Source: Paenibacillus sp. FSL H8-0537 | GTDB taxonomy: Bacteria; Bacillota; Bacilli; Paenibacillales; Paenibacillaceae | Direction: 5' to 3' | Assembly: GCF_038051995.1 (NCBI RefSeq) | Contig: NZ_CP150290.1 | Coordinates: 6,424,501 to 6,488,500 of the forward strand | DNA length: 64,000 nucleotides | Shown here: positions 52,420-61,857 of the stretch, one piece after another | How positions within the stretch are numbered: position 1 is the first letter of the stretch | Layout of the letters: every line of letters starts with the position of its first letter | The notes under the pieces: model-generated | Told to the model about the DNA's origin: nothing | Seen by the model: the letters and a program-made list of their open reading frames with translations, nothing else | Database searches by the model: none | Position numbers and translations under genes: made by a program

Positions 52420-55400
52420 TTACAGAAGCTTGTTCTTTCTCATAACACGCTCTGCGATTATAGAAGCATCGCCCCGTTTAAGATTAGCTTTAGGATCAAA
52501 ACGATATGTTGGTTTAGCTGTGCCAGCAGTAGTATTAGGCAATCCTTCTAAATACTTAGCTTTTACTACTGAAATAACAGAGCTTAAAGCGTACCCATCA
52601 ATAGAGTTTGCATCTGTAAACTGTTTTTGAAGTGTTGCTCTATCTTTTGTTTGATCATCCTTGCCATCCTTGAGAAGATTAGCAGCACGCGCAATCATAA
52701 CCGCCGCTTCCTCTCTTGTCAGAGCTTCATTCGGAAGAAACTGACGAGGACCTTTACCTCGAATAATCCCTTTTCTCACTGCAGTTTCGATGTAACGATA
52801 ATCCCATAAACGGCTTATACCAATCACTGGGATTACATCATCAAAGGTCATATCGTTTGGATTATAATCCAATGGTATTTGGAACATTTTCACGAGAAGC
52901 TGGGCAAATTCACCGCGGGTAATATTATCATAAACTCCGAATTCGTTACTGCTCGTCGAAGCCATTACACCTCGTGCAAACATAAGCTCCATAGAGTTTC
53001 GAGCATAAGAATGTCCAATGACATCTGTAAAGCTATAACGTAACTGCATTACGACATAATAACCAAATCCATCGATTGGTGCAGTAATGGTCTTGCTTCC
53101 TGTATTCACTTTGCCACCTACATTACTCCACTGACCATTGTAATAACGCCAAACACTTAATGTATTTGCCGCCGTATTTATAATACCTGAATCATATTTC
53201 AGCGTAATAGTACCCTGATTAGTGGTTTCCAGCCAACGTGTCAACGGTCTTGTATGGAATACGTTGCCCGTTGCATAAGGTTGTTGACCTGTCACAAAAT
53301 TATAATCCGTGCCCTTCGAGCCTTCTACATAGCCTGGATCAATCCAGAATAGCTTAGAAGCATAACCAAAGTGTGCTGAAGGCCGTAAAACGGCTGCGCC
53401 ATAGTCATCATAGCCAATAGCTGTAAAGGTCCCATCTTTTGCTGTAGGGTCCGAACCTGTCGTATACTCTCCAACAGCATTATAAAGCTTCGTTGTTCTA
53501 CCATCAGCACGATCAGCGATGGAGAATAGAATTTGCTGTGAATCAAACATGTCAATCGTAGTTACATCTTGTCCCGGGCTAACGTTGGCTGGGCGCAAGA
53601 ATGTATTTTTAGGGAAGTTAACCGTCAACTCGCCTTTGAAAGCCGATGCTTTACCAGCTTTGGTAATTGATGTTTTGTACTGGGCTCCAGATGAATTATC
53701 AGCAGCATAGTTTACTGAAAATTCGCCATTTATTTTTTGGGTTCCACGAAGCACCGTAAATTTAACTTTATTGACTCCTGCTTTGAGACCAGTTAGTTCA
53801 TGACGGAAGATATCATCCGTAATACTTTTATTCATCTCAGCTTTGCCGATTACAATGCTGTCAGCACCTTCTGCGCGAATACTTACATTCAGAAAGTTTT
53901 GATTAATAACAGCCTCTTGTGGAAGTTTAGGCGATAAAACTTCATAAGTCGGACGCTCTCTAGTAATCGTTACAGTCTGGCTTACGCTTTCTGTACCTAC
54001 TTGCGAGGTAACCGTAATGCTTTTAGCTCCTGTTGCAGGTAATGCGATATTATAGAGACGCAGTCGATATTGTTTATTCGCTGAGTCTGTTCCTACAGGC
54101 TCTAAATATAAGTTGTTGTTAGGTGCTGGGAACACGATATTATTGCTCCCATTTACAGATGCCGTTGTAAATGTCTGACCATCTACGGAAATAATCAAAT
54201 TAGCCAGCTTCGTAACAGTAAAGAGCAAATCCACCTTTTTCTCGGTAGTTGTAAAGGTATCAGCTGTATCGCCAGGTATGAACTTATTGTCGATATCACT
54301 TTGATAACGACTGTTGGTTGAATCCGTCGTAGGATCAATAGCATAAGGAACAGGAATGAGCTTTGTTACTCCCGGCTGTTGATCGGAGAATCGGTATATA
54401 AGCAGCGTATTTGTAACAAAAACCCCATTAGCACGCCCACTTAATACTAATTCATTGCTTCCAAATACGAGCTTTGAACTTGTATCAGGGTTTGTTAATG
54501 GAATGGTAAATTCTGTCCCGCTAAACATAGATGCATCAAGCGCTATGTCTGACCCGTTCAATTTAAATGAAATAGAAGAAATATCAGTCGTTAAGTTAAA
54601 ATTCAAGAGCTTACCTTTTAGGGTAGCTAGACCATTTCCATAATACACTGCGCCATTGTAGGTATTGGTCACTTGAATGGAGGAAATAGGATTGAAATTG
54701 AATGTTCTGGTAACAGTATCCTTCTCTGCACCTTTAATAATGGTAAATGTTAATTCTATTTCCCCTTGAGGCATATTATCAATACGATAAACACGCTCTG
54801 AGTTCGGGCCGGTAAATGCCGTAGAGCTAAAAGACGATCCTGAAATTGCTGTGCCATTTAATTTCGCCGTTAATGTTGTCGAACCGCCCGCCAAACTAAA
54901 ATTAGATGTATCAATAGCCACATATAATGGTAGCTGTGTTACTGCAGCATTATTCGAGAAAATTCCACTTGATGTATAGCCTACTGTCGACCCCGATGGA
55001 ACTGCATCATATACTTGCTTAAGTCCTGTGATATACGGTGCAGTAGCCGTTCTCACTGTAAAACTAACCGGGAAGTTAGCCTGCTGACCGCTGTATGCTG
55101 AGCTCTTAACACGCAATTGGTACTTACCACTATTCGCCGCTGTTAAGACAGTATCTGACGTAAAGTTAAACTGTGTATAATCAGTATTCGTTGTACCTGC
55201 AGTTACTGTAGTTGCATGAGTACTTACAACGGTTCCTGTATCATCAAAAAGCTCCAAAGTAATTGTAGGAGCTGCGGTTGCAGCAGCTGGTGTTGAGAAT
55301 AGAACTTTACCAGTAATCGTTTGATTGGAAATTGGTGAAATGATAGGATTCCCATCAAGCTGCGTAGTATTGGCAAAAACATTATAAGCAGCTGGAGTAT

Positions 55401-56082
55401 TCGCTCTAAAATATACCAATTCGCGATTCAACGTATAGCTTTTGTCTCCATTACGAGAAACAATCGTTAGCTTATTCAAGCCAAGTTGCAACTCCAAATC
55501 GGAAGTAACGAATGTGCCTGCGCCACCGTTAAACATAGCCGTACCGTTAATTAAAACTTCAGTCGCATTAGCCGCTTTGACAAGAAGTGAAGGACGGGCA
55601 GCCGTGACAATTTTAGGTTGTCCCTCCTGAAGTACAGTCCCATCAGCAAGAGCGATGCTTGAGATAACCGGAACATTGCCATAGCTGACGTAACTTACGC
55701 CTTCTACTGTCCCTCCATTACCTGTAATACTGCTACTCATACCTGTTACTGTAATCTTATTCAAGCCCTCATAGAGCTGTACTCCTGCAAACAAAAAGGT
55801 GTTGCCTACAATTGACGGAGTGAGTGCTCCATTAGAAGAAGCAACTACAGCCCCATTAACAAGACGCTCTACTTTGAAGGTAATCGAGTTAGCCGATACA
55901 TCACTGAAAGAACCCCTTAAATCAACAGTGCTCGTATTCACAATGGTCGGACTTGCCTCTACTGTACTAAAATCGGTAAATTGGAAATAGATTGACGCAG
56001 CCTTCGCCGGTTGGAGCGGAGCCAACGTTACAATCAAGGCAATTGATAAAAATAAGCTTAGCATTTGTTTCCACTTTCTCAT
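52420..56082 (-). CDS. large surface protein with C-terminal SLH domains
   Basis: 1220 residues. A signal peptide (KQMLSLFLSIALIVTLAPLQ then PAKA) precedes a long series of beta domains with repeated 'LNKITVTG', 'LNKLTIVSRNGDKSY' and 'VNKVKFTVLRG' strands, then three SLH repeats at about 1030-1220 (SFTDVIGHSYARNSMELMFA with DNITRGEFAQLLVKM; IETAVRKGIIRGKGP with NEALTREEAAVMIARAA; then ALSSVISVVKAKYLEGLP). It is thus anchored to pyruvylated wall polymer. RBS AAGGAGG precedes ATG. The ECF-type promoter at 56279-56303 lies about 200 nt upstream. Position next to the S-layer gene suggests a second S-layer or S-layer-associated protein. Confidence 0.87.
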   Translation of the reverse strand: MRKWKQMLSLFLSIALIVTLAPLQPAKAASIYFQFTDFSTVEASPTIVNTSTVDLRGSFSDVSANSITFKVERLVNGAVVASSNGALTPSIVGNTFLFAGVQLYEGLNKITVTGMSSSITGNGGTVEGVSYVSYGNVPVISSIALADGTVLQEGQPKIVTAARPSLLVKAANATEVLINGTAMFNGGAGTFVTSDLELQLGLNKLTIVSRNGDKSYTLNRELVYFRANTPAAYNVFANTTQLDGNPIISPISNQTITGKVLFSTPAAATAAPTITLELFDDTGTVVSTHATTVTAGTTNTDYTQFNFTSDTVLTAANSGKYQLRVKSSAYSGQQANFPVSFTVRTATAPYITGLKQVYDAVPSGSTVGYTSSGIFSNNAAVTQLPLYVAIDTSNFSLAGGSTTLTAKLNGTAISGSSFSSTAFTGPNSERVYRIDNMPQGEIELTFTIIKGAEKDTVTRTFNFNPISSIQVTNTYNGAVYYGNGLATLKGKLLNFNLTTDISSISFKLNGSDIALDASMFSGTEFTIPLTNPDTSSKLVFGSNELVLSGRANGVFVTNTLLIYRFSDQQPGVTKLIPVPYAIDPTTDSTNSRYQSDIDNKFIPGDTADTFTTTEKKVDLLFTVTKLANLIISVDGQTFTTASVNGSNNIVFPAPNNNLYLEPVGTDSANKQYRLRLYNIALPATGAKSITVTSQVGTESVSQTVTITRERPTYEVLSPKLPQEAVINQNFLNVSIRAEGADSIVIGKAEMNKSITDDIFRHELTGLKAGVNKVKFTVLRGTQKINGEFSVNYAADNSSGAQYKTSITKAGKASAFKGELTVNFPKNTFLRPANVSPGQDVTTIDMFDSQQILFSIADRADGRTTKLYNAVGEYTTGSDPTAKDGTFTAIGYDDYGAAVLRPSAHFGYASKLFWIDPGYVEGSKGTDYNFVTGQQPYATGNVFHTRPLTRWLETTNQGTITLKYDSGIINTAANTLSVWRYYNGQWSNVGGKVNTGSKTITAPIDGFGYYVVMQLRYSFTDVIGHSYARNSMELMFARGVMASTSSNEFGVYDNITRGEFAQLLVKMFQIPLDYNPNDMTFDDVIPVIGISRLWDYRYIETAVRKGIIRGKGPRQFLPNEALTREEAAVMIARAANLLKDGKDDQTKDRATLQKQFTDANSIDGYALSSVISVVKAKYLEGLPNTTAGTAKPTYRFDPKANLKRGDASIIAERVMRKNKLL

Positions 56083-56278
56083 CGCACTGGTTCCTCCTTA
56101 TATGCATTGCTTTTGAATAAGCACCCTGATGACCGGTACTTATTCTTCATAAAAATAGTTTATGAACATACTGTATAGACAAACGTTGATATCACACAGA
56201 AGAGCTATCGTCCTCTATTCTATAAACTTTCCTCCTTCTCCCTCTTGAGTGAATGTTTGTCAATGTCCGTTACAATTA

Positions 56279-56303
56279 GACGCAAAGACCCAAGAAAAGT
56301 TCC
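56279..56303 (-). promoter_or_regulatory. ECF-type promoter of the 52420 SLH gene
   Basis: GGAAC (56303-56299), 16 nt, CGTC (56282-56279), then TAATT. It is the best match of the three such promoters in this surface-protein region. The rest of the 359-nt gap 56083-56441 holds the leader and the tagO terminator. Confidence 0.65.
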
Positions 56304-56361
56304 GTACTGTAGTTATCGGTTATTAACGCCTATATTTTTAGTCTATTTAGGAAAGTTAAGC

Positions 56362-56399
56362 AAAAAAGCTCCACAGCCTTTGCAAAGGCTGTGGAGCTT
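56362..56399 (-). terminator. terminator of tagO
   Basis: Perfect 16-bp stem, 56366-56381 with 56384-56399, 2-nt loop, TTTTTTG on the minus strand. It begins 42 nt after the tagO stop. Confidence 0.92.
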
Positions 56400-56441
56400 C
56401 ATCATAAAATCCTATAATAAAATAATAGCGGGAATCCTAAA

Positions 56442-57584
56442 TTATTTCGAACGCGATTGCGCATCTACCTTTGTCCGCAGCAGCAGCCGATTAAAGAAGT
56501 TAATAACCGGGCGGCGCGTTTTGTCAACGATCCCAATAAGCTCGGCGCCAATTTGCAGGCCAAACATCAGCAAGCAAATAACGGAGAACGTGACCCAATT
56601 GGCTGCGGTCGATTGTATGACGGTAGACTGCAAAATCGCAAAACCTCCAAATATCCCCGCCACGCCCCAAATAATCAGAACTGTACGACGATGGCTGAAG
56701 CCAAGCTCCTGCAAGCAATGATGCAAGTGCCCTTTATCCGGTGCAAAAATCGGGCGCTTGTTCACCCAGCGGCGAACGATTGCAAAAAAGGTATCCGAAA
56801 GCGGAACGCCGATAATCAGCAATGGAGTAACGAACGAAACAATTGTAACCTGCTTAAAGCCAATCATGGACAACGTAGCCAGGCTGAATCCGAGGAACAG
56901 CGAGCCCGAATCGCCCATAAAGATTTTCGCAGGATGGAAGTTGAAAAATAAAAATCCGACAATGCCGCCGAGCAGCAGGCTGCTGAGCAGAATAATAGGG
57001 ATATTGCCCATTACAATCGCCATGATCAAAATGGTAGAGATCGCAATACCGGAAACTCCAGCCGCGAGCCCATCCAAACCATCGATTAAATTAATCGCAT
57101 TGGTTACGCCGACAATCCAGAGAATGGTAATCGGAACAGCGATCCAGCCAGCAATCGGCTGCATAGCCTCACCGAACGGAATGTTAACTAGATCGATTTT
57201 GATACCAAAACCAAATACGACAACGCTTGCCGCAACGAGCTGGCCCAGCAGCTTCACTTTGGCAGACAGCTCAAACCGGTCATCCAAAGCGCCAATCAAA
57301 ATAATAATCGTGCCGCCTACAAGCAGCGCTTTAATCATATTCATATTTGCATCTGTCAGCATTCCATCAGGAATGAACGGGAACAGCAATAAAAACCCTG
57401 CAACAAATGCAGCATAAATTGCCAGACCACCCATGCGTGGCATAATGCGGGTATGAACCTTCCGATGATTCGGCTTATCAATCGCACCGACGAAAAAAGC
57501 GAATTTTTTAACAAGCGGTGTCATGACTAGCGCTAACGTCAGAGCAAGAATAAAACCAATCGAATACAATAAGCCTTCTGGCAT
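56442..57584 (-). CDS. tagO: undecaprenyl-phosphate N-acetylglucosaminyl 1-phosphate transferase
   Basis: This 380-residue, multi-helix membrane enzyme starts cell-surface glycan synthesis by transferring GlcNAc-1-phosphate to undecaprenyl phosphate. Signatures: AIDKPNHRKVHTRIMPRMGG, NAINLIDGLDGLAAG (Asp pair), FMGDSGSLFLGFSLA and PDKGHLHHCLQELGFSHRRT with the His cluster. About ten membrane segments are visible. In Paenibacillus and Bacillus it begins secondary wall polymer and teichoic acid. It lies just downstream of tagA and csaB, in line with a wall polymer locus that feeds SLH anchoring. Confidence 0.94.
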   Translation of the reverse strand: MPEGLLYSIGFILALTLALVMTPLVKKFAFFVGAIDKPNHRKVHTRIMPRMGGLAIYAAFVAGFLLLFPFIPDGMLTDANMNMIKALLVGGTIIILIGALDDRFELSAKVKLLGQLVAASVVVFGFGIKIDLVNIPFGEAMQPIAGWIAVPITILWIVGVTNAINLIDGLDGLAAGVSGIAISTILIMAIVMGNIPIILLSSLLLGGIVGFLFFNFHPAKIFMGDSGSLFLGFSLATLSMIGFKQVTIVSFVTPLLIIGVPLSDTFFAIVRRWVNKRPIFAPDKGHLHHCLQELGFSHRRTVLIIWGVAGIFGGFAILQSTVIQSTAANWVTFSVICLLMFGLQIGAELIGIVDKTRRPVINFFNRLLLRTKVDAQSRSK

Positions 57585-57687
57585 GTAATGCAGCTCCCCT
57601 TTTGTGTCTACCGAAGTGAATTATACTCCGATCGAAAAAGAAACTCCAATCCCGTTTTCATTCAATTTCAACGGTTTTCACGAGTTT

Positions 57688-58449
57688 TTACGATAATGGC
57701 CCAGGTTTTGTTACGTTTTCTTTGTCGCGCATCACTTTCACAACGAATTTCGGCAAAACGAGCATTCTTGGCAGCCTTTTTGGCTCCTGAAGCAAGCGGT
57801 AAAACCACTCTAAACGCAGCTTTTGAAAAATCATCGGCGCACGCTTCAGCTTGCCTGCGATAATATCGAAGCTGCCTCCAATGCCCATTATATATGGGAC
57901 GCCGAGTTGTTGCTTATATTTCGCAATCCAAGGCTCCTGCGTCTCTGCTCCTCTGGCAACGAGCAATATGTGCGGCGCAGCCTGGCGAATCTCCTCCACA
58001 ACCTCCTGATCCTGATCTGGACCAAAAAATCCGTTGCGATATCCTACGATTCGCACCTGCGGATATTGAAGCTGCAGCTTTTCGGCTGCTGTTTCAATAA
58101 CCTCTTGAGATGTTCCGAGCAGGTAAGCCGTCCATTTGCGCTGCTCGCCTTCACGCATTAAACGATGCATCAGGTCAAAGCCAGCAACTCGCTCGGCGAC
58201 AGGCGTGCCCACATAATTAGCTGCCCATACTACGCCTGCGCCGTCAGGTACAATAAGCTCTGCCTTCGTCATCATTCGGTAGTAATCAGCACTCTCCAGA
58301 GCAGACATCACCATAATCGGATTAGCTGTAATGACATGCGTTTGACGCTTCTCCTCAATTGCTTTCACTAAATAGCTGACCGTCTCATCCATTGTCATTT
58401 TAGAGAAGGGTATGCCGTAAATTGATACGGTTGGAACATGGTTCGACAA
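57688..58449 (-). CDS. tagA: N-acetylmannosaminyltransferase TagA (WecG/TagA/CpsF family)
   Basis: In this 253-residue, membrane-associated family protein, THVITANPIMVMSALESADY, LIVPDGAGVVWAANYVGTP, RVAGFDLMHRLM and ILLVARGAETQEPWIAKYKQ match the WecG/TagA signature. TagA adds ManNAc to the TagO product, the second step of the linkage unit. TTG start 58449, 8 nt after AGGTG. It follows csaB by 7 nt. With tagO next in order this gives the two priming steps of a wall polymer. Confidence 0.92.
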   Translation of the reverse strand: MSNHVPTVSIYGIPFSKMTMDETVSYLVKAIEEKRQTHVITANPIMVMSALESADYYRMMTKAELIVPDGAGVVWAANYVGTPVAERVAGFDLMHRLMREGEQRKWTAYLLGTSQEVIETAAEKLQLQYPQVRIVGYRNGFFGPDQDQEVVEEIRQAAPHILLVARGAETQEPWIAKYKQQLGVPYIMGIGGSFDIIAGKLKRAPMIFQKLRLEWFYRLLQEPKRLPRMLVLPKFVVKVMRDKENVTKPGPLS

Positions 58450-58456
58450 ACGAATA

Positions 58457-59656
58457 TCACCTCGATATGGGATGGAGCAGCAGCTTCATAATTTGTTCAG
58501 CAGGCTGCTGCGCTTGTTGCTTCAACTTCGAAATAGCTTCCTGATGCGATCTGCGCCAGCTGTCGCCGTTCTCCAGCATCCGCTCCGCCTCATCGGCGAA
58601 AGCTTCTGCGTCAAGCAGCTCCGTTGAGCCAATCGGCTGCAAATGGATTCTTTTCAGAAATTGATCGATTTTGGGATCATAGGATAAACCAAGCATGGGC
58701 ACCATCTGGTTTGCCGCATAAATTAATGCATGCAGCCGCATTCCGAATAATATATCGCAATGGCTCACTTCCAGCAGCATTTGCTGCGGGTCGTCGCCCG
58801 GCGACGCCAGCTCAGCGATGCTTCCGCTGGCAAGCTGCCCTTTCAGCCGTTCCATGACCTGCTTCGAGCTTTGCACATCATCTGGGGTATGGAACGGTAG
58901 AAACCGCAGCCGCACCTGGCGGCGGCGCGTCAGCGCGATTAGCGCATCGGCGGCGCGCGCAAGATCCGCGCCGTCTTCGCGCCAGCGGCGCAGGGACACG
59001 CCGACGACCGGCATAGCTCCGCTGCCGGCCTGCGCGGTCCCCGCACCGCTAGGCGCAGCCGCCGCGGTTGCCTCGCCGCCTGGCGCCCCGGCCGCCGCTG
59101 CGCCTAGCGGCAGCGGCAAGCCCATAACCGGATCGGGTACAACCTCGATCCGGTCATGCGGGACGCCCATCCGCCCAAGCAAAGCGGCGGATTGGTCGTC
59201 CCGCACTGAAACATAAGCGCTCCGCCGCATAACATGGCGGATCATCGGGTCCATCCACCGGCGGTTCACCGGCCCGATGCCCTGCGAATAAATGAATGTC
59301 GGCTTGCCCAGCAATTGGGCAAGCTTCACGATTCCGGTGTAATACGGAATCGTCTTCGTGCCTGTGGCGTCCTGCAGCAGGCTTCCACCGCCGCTGATCA
59401 GCCCGTCGCAGCTGCGCAGCGCGCCCCACACGTCCGCGGGGCGCATCCGATGTACGGCCTCTACGCCGTACATCGCCTTCGTCCAAGCCGGATCGGCCGA
59501 CAGCACGACCGGCTGCACCTCAAGCCCATGCGCCTTGCTCTGCTCGGCAAGCGCCAGCAAAATCGAACGCAGCACAGCCTCGTCGCCACTATTACTAAAG
59601 CCGTAGTAGCCAGAAATCACTATTCGGCGAATATGCGTTTGAGGGCCGGCGACCAT
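58457..59656 (-). CDS. csaB: polysaccharide pyruvyl transferase CsaB
   Basis: This 399-residue protein has ISGYYGFSNSGDEAVLRSIL, the family start, CDGLISGGGSLLQDATGTKT and GMRLHALIYAANQMVPMLGL. CsaB puts a pyruvate ketal on wall-polymer ManNAc, which SLH domains require for anchoring (known in Bacillus anthracis and Paenibacillus). Residues about 184-213 are an Ala/Gly-rich insert (GAAAAGAPGGEATAAAA) not seen in the usual family. Its coding DNA holds a 14-bp inverted repeat and other hairpins (separate entry). The start overlaps the stop of the DUF5693 gene by 37 nt, implying coupling. Confidence 0.92.
   Translation of the reverse strand: MVAGPQTHIRRIVISGYYGFSNSGDEAVLRSILLALAEQSKAHGLEVQPVVLSADPAWTKAMYGVEAVHRMRPADVWGALRSCDGLISGGGSLLQDATGTKTIPYYTGIVKLAQLLGKPTFIYSQGIGPVNRRWMDPMIRHVMRRSAYVSVRDDQSAALLGRMGVPHDRIEVVPDPVMGLPLPLGAAAAGAPGGEATAAAAPSGAGTAQAGSGAMPVVGVSLRRWREDGADLARAADALIALTRRRQVRLRFLPFHTPDDVQSSKQVMERLKGQLASGSIAELASPGDDPQQMLLEVSHCDILFGMRLHALIYAANQMVPMLGLSYDPKIDQFLKRIHLQPIGSTELLDAEAFADEAERMLENGDSWRRSHQEAISKLKQQAQQPAEQIMKLLLHPISR
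59046..59475. repeat. perfect inverted repeats within csaB
   Basis: Within the coding region: 59046-59059/59097-59110 (14 bp, 37-nt loop, in the Ala/Gly-rich insert), 59127-59135/59146-59154 (9 bp), 59302-59310/59316-59324 (9 bp, 5-nt loop), 59421-59427/59438-59444 (7 bp) and 59448-59458/59465-59475 (11 bp, 6-nt loop). Arms are unrelated to each other. The pattern resembles that in comFA. Confidence 0.75.
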
Positions 59657-61770
59657 TTAGACCAGACTCCTTCCAGAAGCTGCCACACTCCGATGAGAAT
59701 AAATCCGACCGCCGCACCCAGGCCAAGGCCAAGGAATACGCGGATGATGGAAATATGCAGCGGCGTATGGATATGCGCAAATGTGTCGACCATCGAAAGC
59801 TGGCCAATGGAGCCAATAATAACGAACAGCCAGGCGGCGCGGTAACGCAGCGCGGCGAACAACCCCACCAGCAGCAGTGGATGCGCCAGCAAAAACTCTT
59901 TATTTCGCGGACGGACGCCAAACGTGCCTTCCAGCCATTCGCGGAAAGGACGCTCAAAGGGCAGCGTCTGTCCCTCATTACCTGTACGTGATAAATAATA
60001 CATACCCGCAGCTACAACAATTAAACCAATGACAACCATTAGCACGTTAATCGGCGTAGACAGCATTTTGCGAATGCGGGCAATTGGAGCATGTCCTGTA
60101 TAAAACACAACATAGATCGCAACAAGCCCAATCGGCGCGAGATGCAGCAGGCTTACTCCGCGGAATTGTTGAAGCACAAGCATATACGTAATATTGTTCA
60201 GCAAGCCGAACACATAAGGGACTGCAATAAGCGACATGAGCGCTACTACAATAAACCAACTGAAAGCAAGTCCCAGACGGCGGCGCGCCGGCAAGCCTTC
60301 AAATACCCACTTGCCGCCAGCATCACCAGAGCTGCTCAGCGGGATAACAACGCCTTTTCCTTTATCTTTGTTGCGGAAAGTCCAATCCGCTCCGCCAACA
60401 AAACGCTGGTTTCCTTCGGTTCTGGAGTAAATTCGGTTCATGACCCAGATAAGCGCAAGTGTTGGCGCACTAATACCGGCTCCAAGCGCAAGCGCCTGCT
60501 CCAGCACGGAGCTGCTCAGCACATACAAGCCGCCGCTTCCGACCATACCGAGCAGGAACACCGCAATAAGCGTGCCTGGCAGAAAAGCGTTGATTAATAG
60601 TGCAATTAAGGCAATCGCGCCAATAACAACGATTCCTTTTAGCATTTTAACCCATGACGGATATTCCCGATCAAACGGCTCCGCTGTACCTGGAGCAAAT
60701 CCGGCATCTGCCAAACGCTGAATCGTGCCTTTGGTTCCATCCTCCCCTTTAAGAGACAGGTAGAGGTTGTCCAGTGGATTAATAACAGCCGATTTCTCCT
60801 GGCTCGACGATGGGGCACCATTTAGGAAAAACATCCGAATGTTGCGGTCCTTCGCTGCAAGCAGGAAGCGATCAGCAATATCTTCTGGCTTCATTTTCAT
60901 CGCATCCGTAGGAGACAATGAATAAAGACGTACAATATTATAATCCGTCAGGTAGGCGAGTGTCGTCATGCCCGATTGCTCTTTTTTCAAATTCTCGATG
61001 GTCGTTACACCGATTTGATATTTGTTAAGCAGCTCGGCAAATGCACGCAAGCTCTTATCCTCGGCATTATCGGTGTAGCCTGTTACCTTATCACCGTCGA
61101 ACAAAATCCGTGTAACACCGTAATTTTTCAACTGGGCAAGAGTCGCCTCTGCTTCTTCCTGTGAATACGGAAGCACCCGGTCAGTCAAACGAGGCAGAAC
61201 ACTGAAGCCTGCTGCTTTAATTCTTTCCAGTGACATCGGATCAAAGCCAAGCGGTTGAAGCAGCGAATTTTGCAGCGGCAGCTCCACCACAAGACCATCG
61301 CGACCATCGAAAGACCAGTCCCGATAAACGACGCCAGCCCGGTCATATGCAGCGCGAACAATCGGTCCAACCTGCTCCTTCTCCTCGCTGCCAGTATACA
61401 AAATATAAGTGAAATTTTGCCCCGGCGTCTCCAGCTTGCCCTGAAGCAAGGCTGCATCCTTGGAGTTATAGTAGGTCAATCTGCCCGCCTGCATCAGCTC
61501 GCGAAGCGAGCTTTCATAGACGGCCATCGTCGATACGCCGGCTTCTTTCATAAAAATGAGATGCTGCGCTAGAAAATCCTGCGGCTTCGCCGAATATTCC
61601 GCAATTTCGATCAAGTCGCGATAATCAAACACATACTCCACTTGCTTAGACGTTGACTCCGTATTCATTCGATTATAACCAATAGGAAGTGCCGCCATCA
61701 CGCCAATCAGCGTAATGATCCAGAGCCACTGCTTAGCTCTGCGATTCCATTGCAGCCAGTTTTGAAGCAC
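59620..61770 (-). CDS. DUF5693 family membrane protein
   Basis: About 716 residues. One N-terminal membrane segment (WLWIITLIGVMAALPIGYNR) is followed by a large extracytoplasmic domain (about 40-390), then about eight membrane helices to the C terminus (IVVIGAIALIALLINAFLPG; IAVFLLGMVGSGGLYVLSS; LLHLAPIGLVAIYVVFYTGH). This architecture and position next to csaB match the DUF5693 family, found beside csaB in Paenibacillus and Bacillus; the role is unknown but linked to wall-polymer pyruvylation. GTG 61770 (6 nt after GGAGG) is preferred over ATG 61800. The 3' end overlaps csaB by 37 nt. Confidence 0.85.
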   Translation of the reverse strand: MLQNWLQWNRRAKQWLWIITLIGVMAALPIGYNRMNTESTSKQVEYVFDYRDLIEIAEYSAKPQDFLAQHLIFMKEAGVSTMAVYESSLRELMQAGRLTYYNSKDAALLQGKLETPGQNFTYILYTGSEEKEQVGPIVRAAYDRAGVVYRDWSFDGRDGLVVELPLQNSLLQPLGFDPMSLERIKAAGFSVLPRLTDRVLPYSQEEAEATLAQLKNYGVTRILFDGDKVTGYTDNAEDKSLRAFAELLNKYQIGVTTIENLKKEQSGMTTLAYLTDYNIVRLYSLSPTDAMKMKPEDIADRFLLAAKDRNIRMFFLNGAPSSSQEKSAVINPLDNLYLSLKGEDGTKGTIQRLADAGFAPGTAEPFDREYPSWVKMLKGIVVIGAIALIALLINAFLPGTLIAVFLLGMVGSGGLYVLSSSVLEQALALGAGISAPTLALIWVMNRIYSRTEGNQRFVGGADWTFRNKDKGKGVVIPLSSSGDAGGKWVFEGLPARRRLGLAFSWFIVVALMSLIAVPYVFGLLNNITYMLVLQQFRGVSLLHLAPIGLVAIYVVFYTGHAPIARIRKMLSTPINVLMVVIGLIVVAAGMYYLSRTGNEGQTLPFERPFREWLEGTFGVRPRNKEFLLAHPLLLVGLFAALRYRAAWLFVIIGSIGQLSMVDTFAHIHTPLHISIIRVFLGLGLGAAVGFILIGVWQLLEGVWSKWSPALKRIFAE

Positions 61771-61857
61771 GAAAATCCTCCGTTCATCTATCCTTTTCAT
61801 TCCGCTTCCTATAGCTCTATTGTCGAGCAGCCGTCCACGGTTGAAGCCAAATATTCC

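Noticed and set aside
56442..57417. Plus-strand frames opposite tagO
   Set aside because: Antisense to a clear membrane-enzyme gene, with no independent start or family signal.
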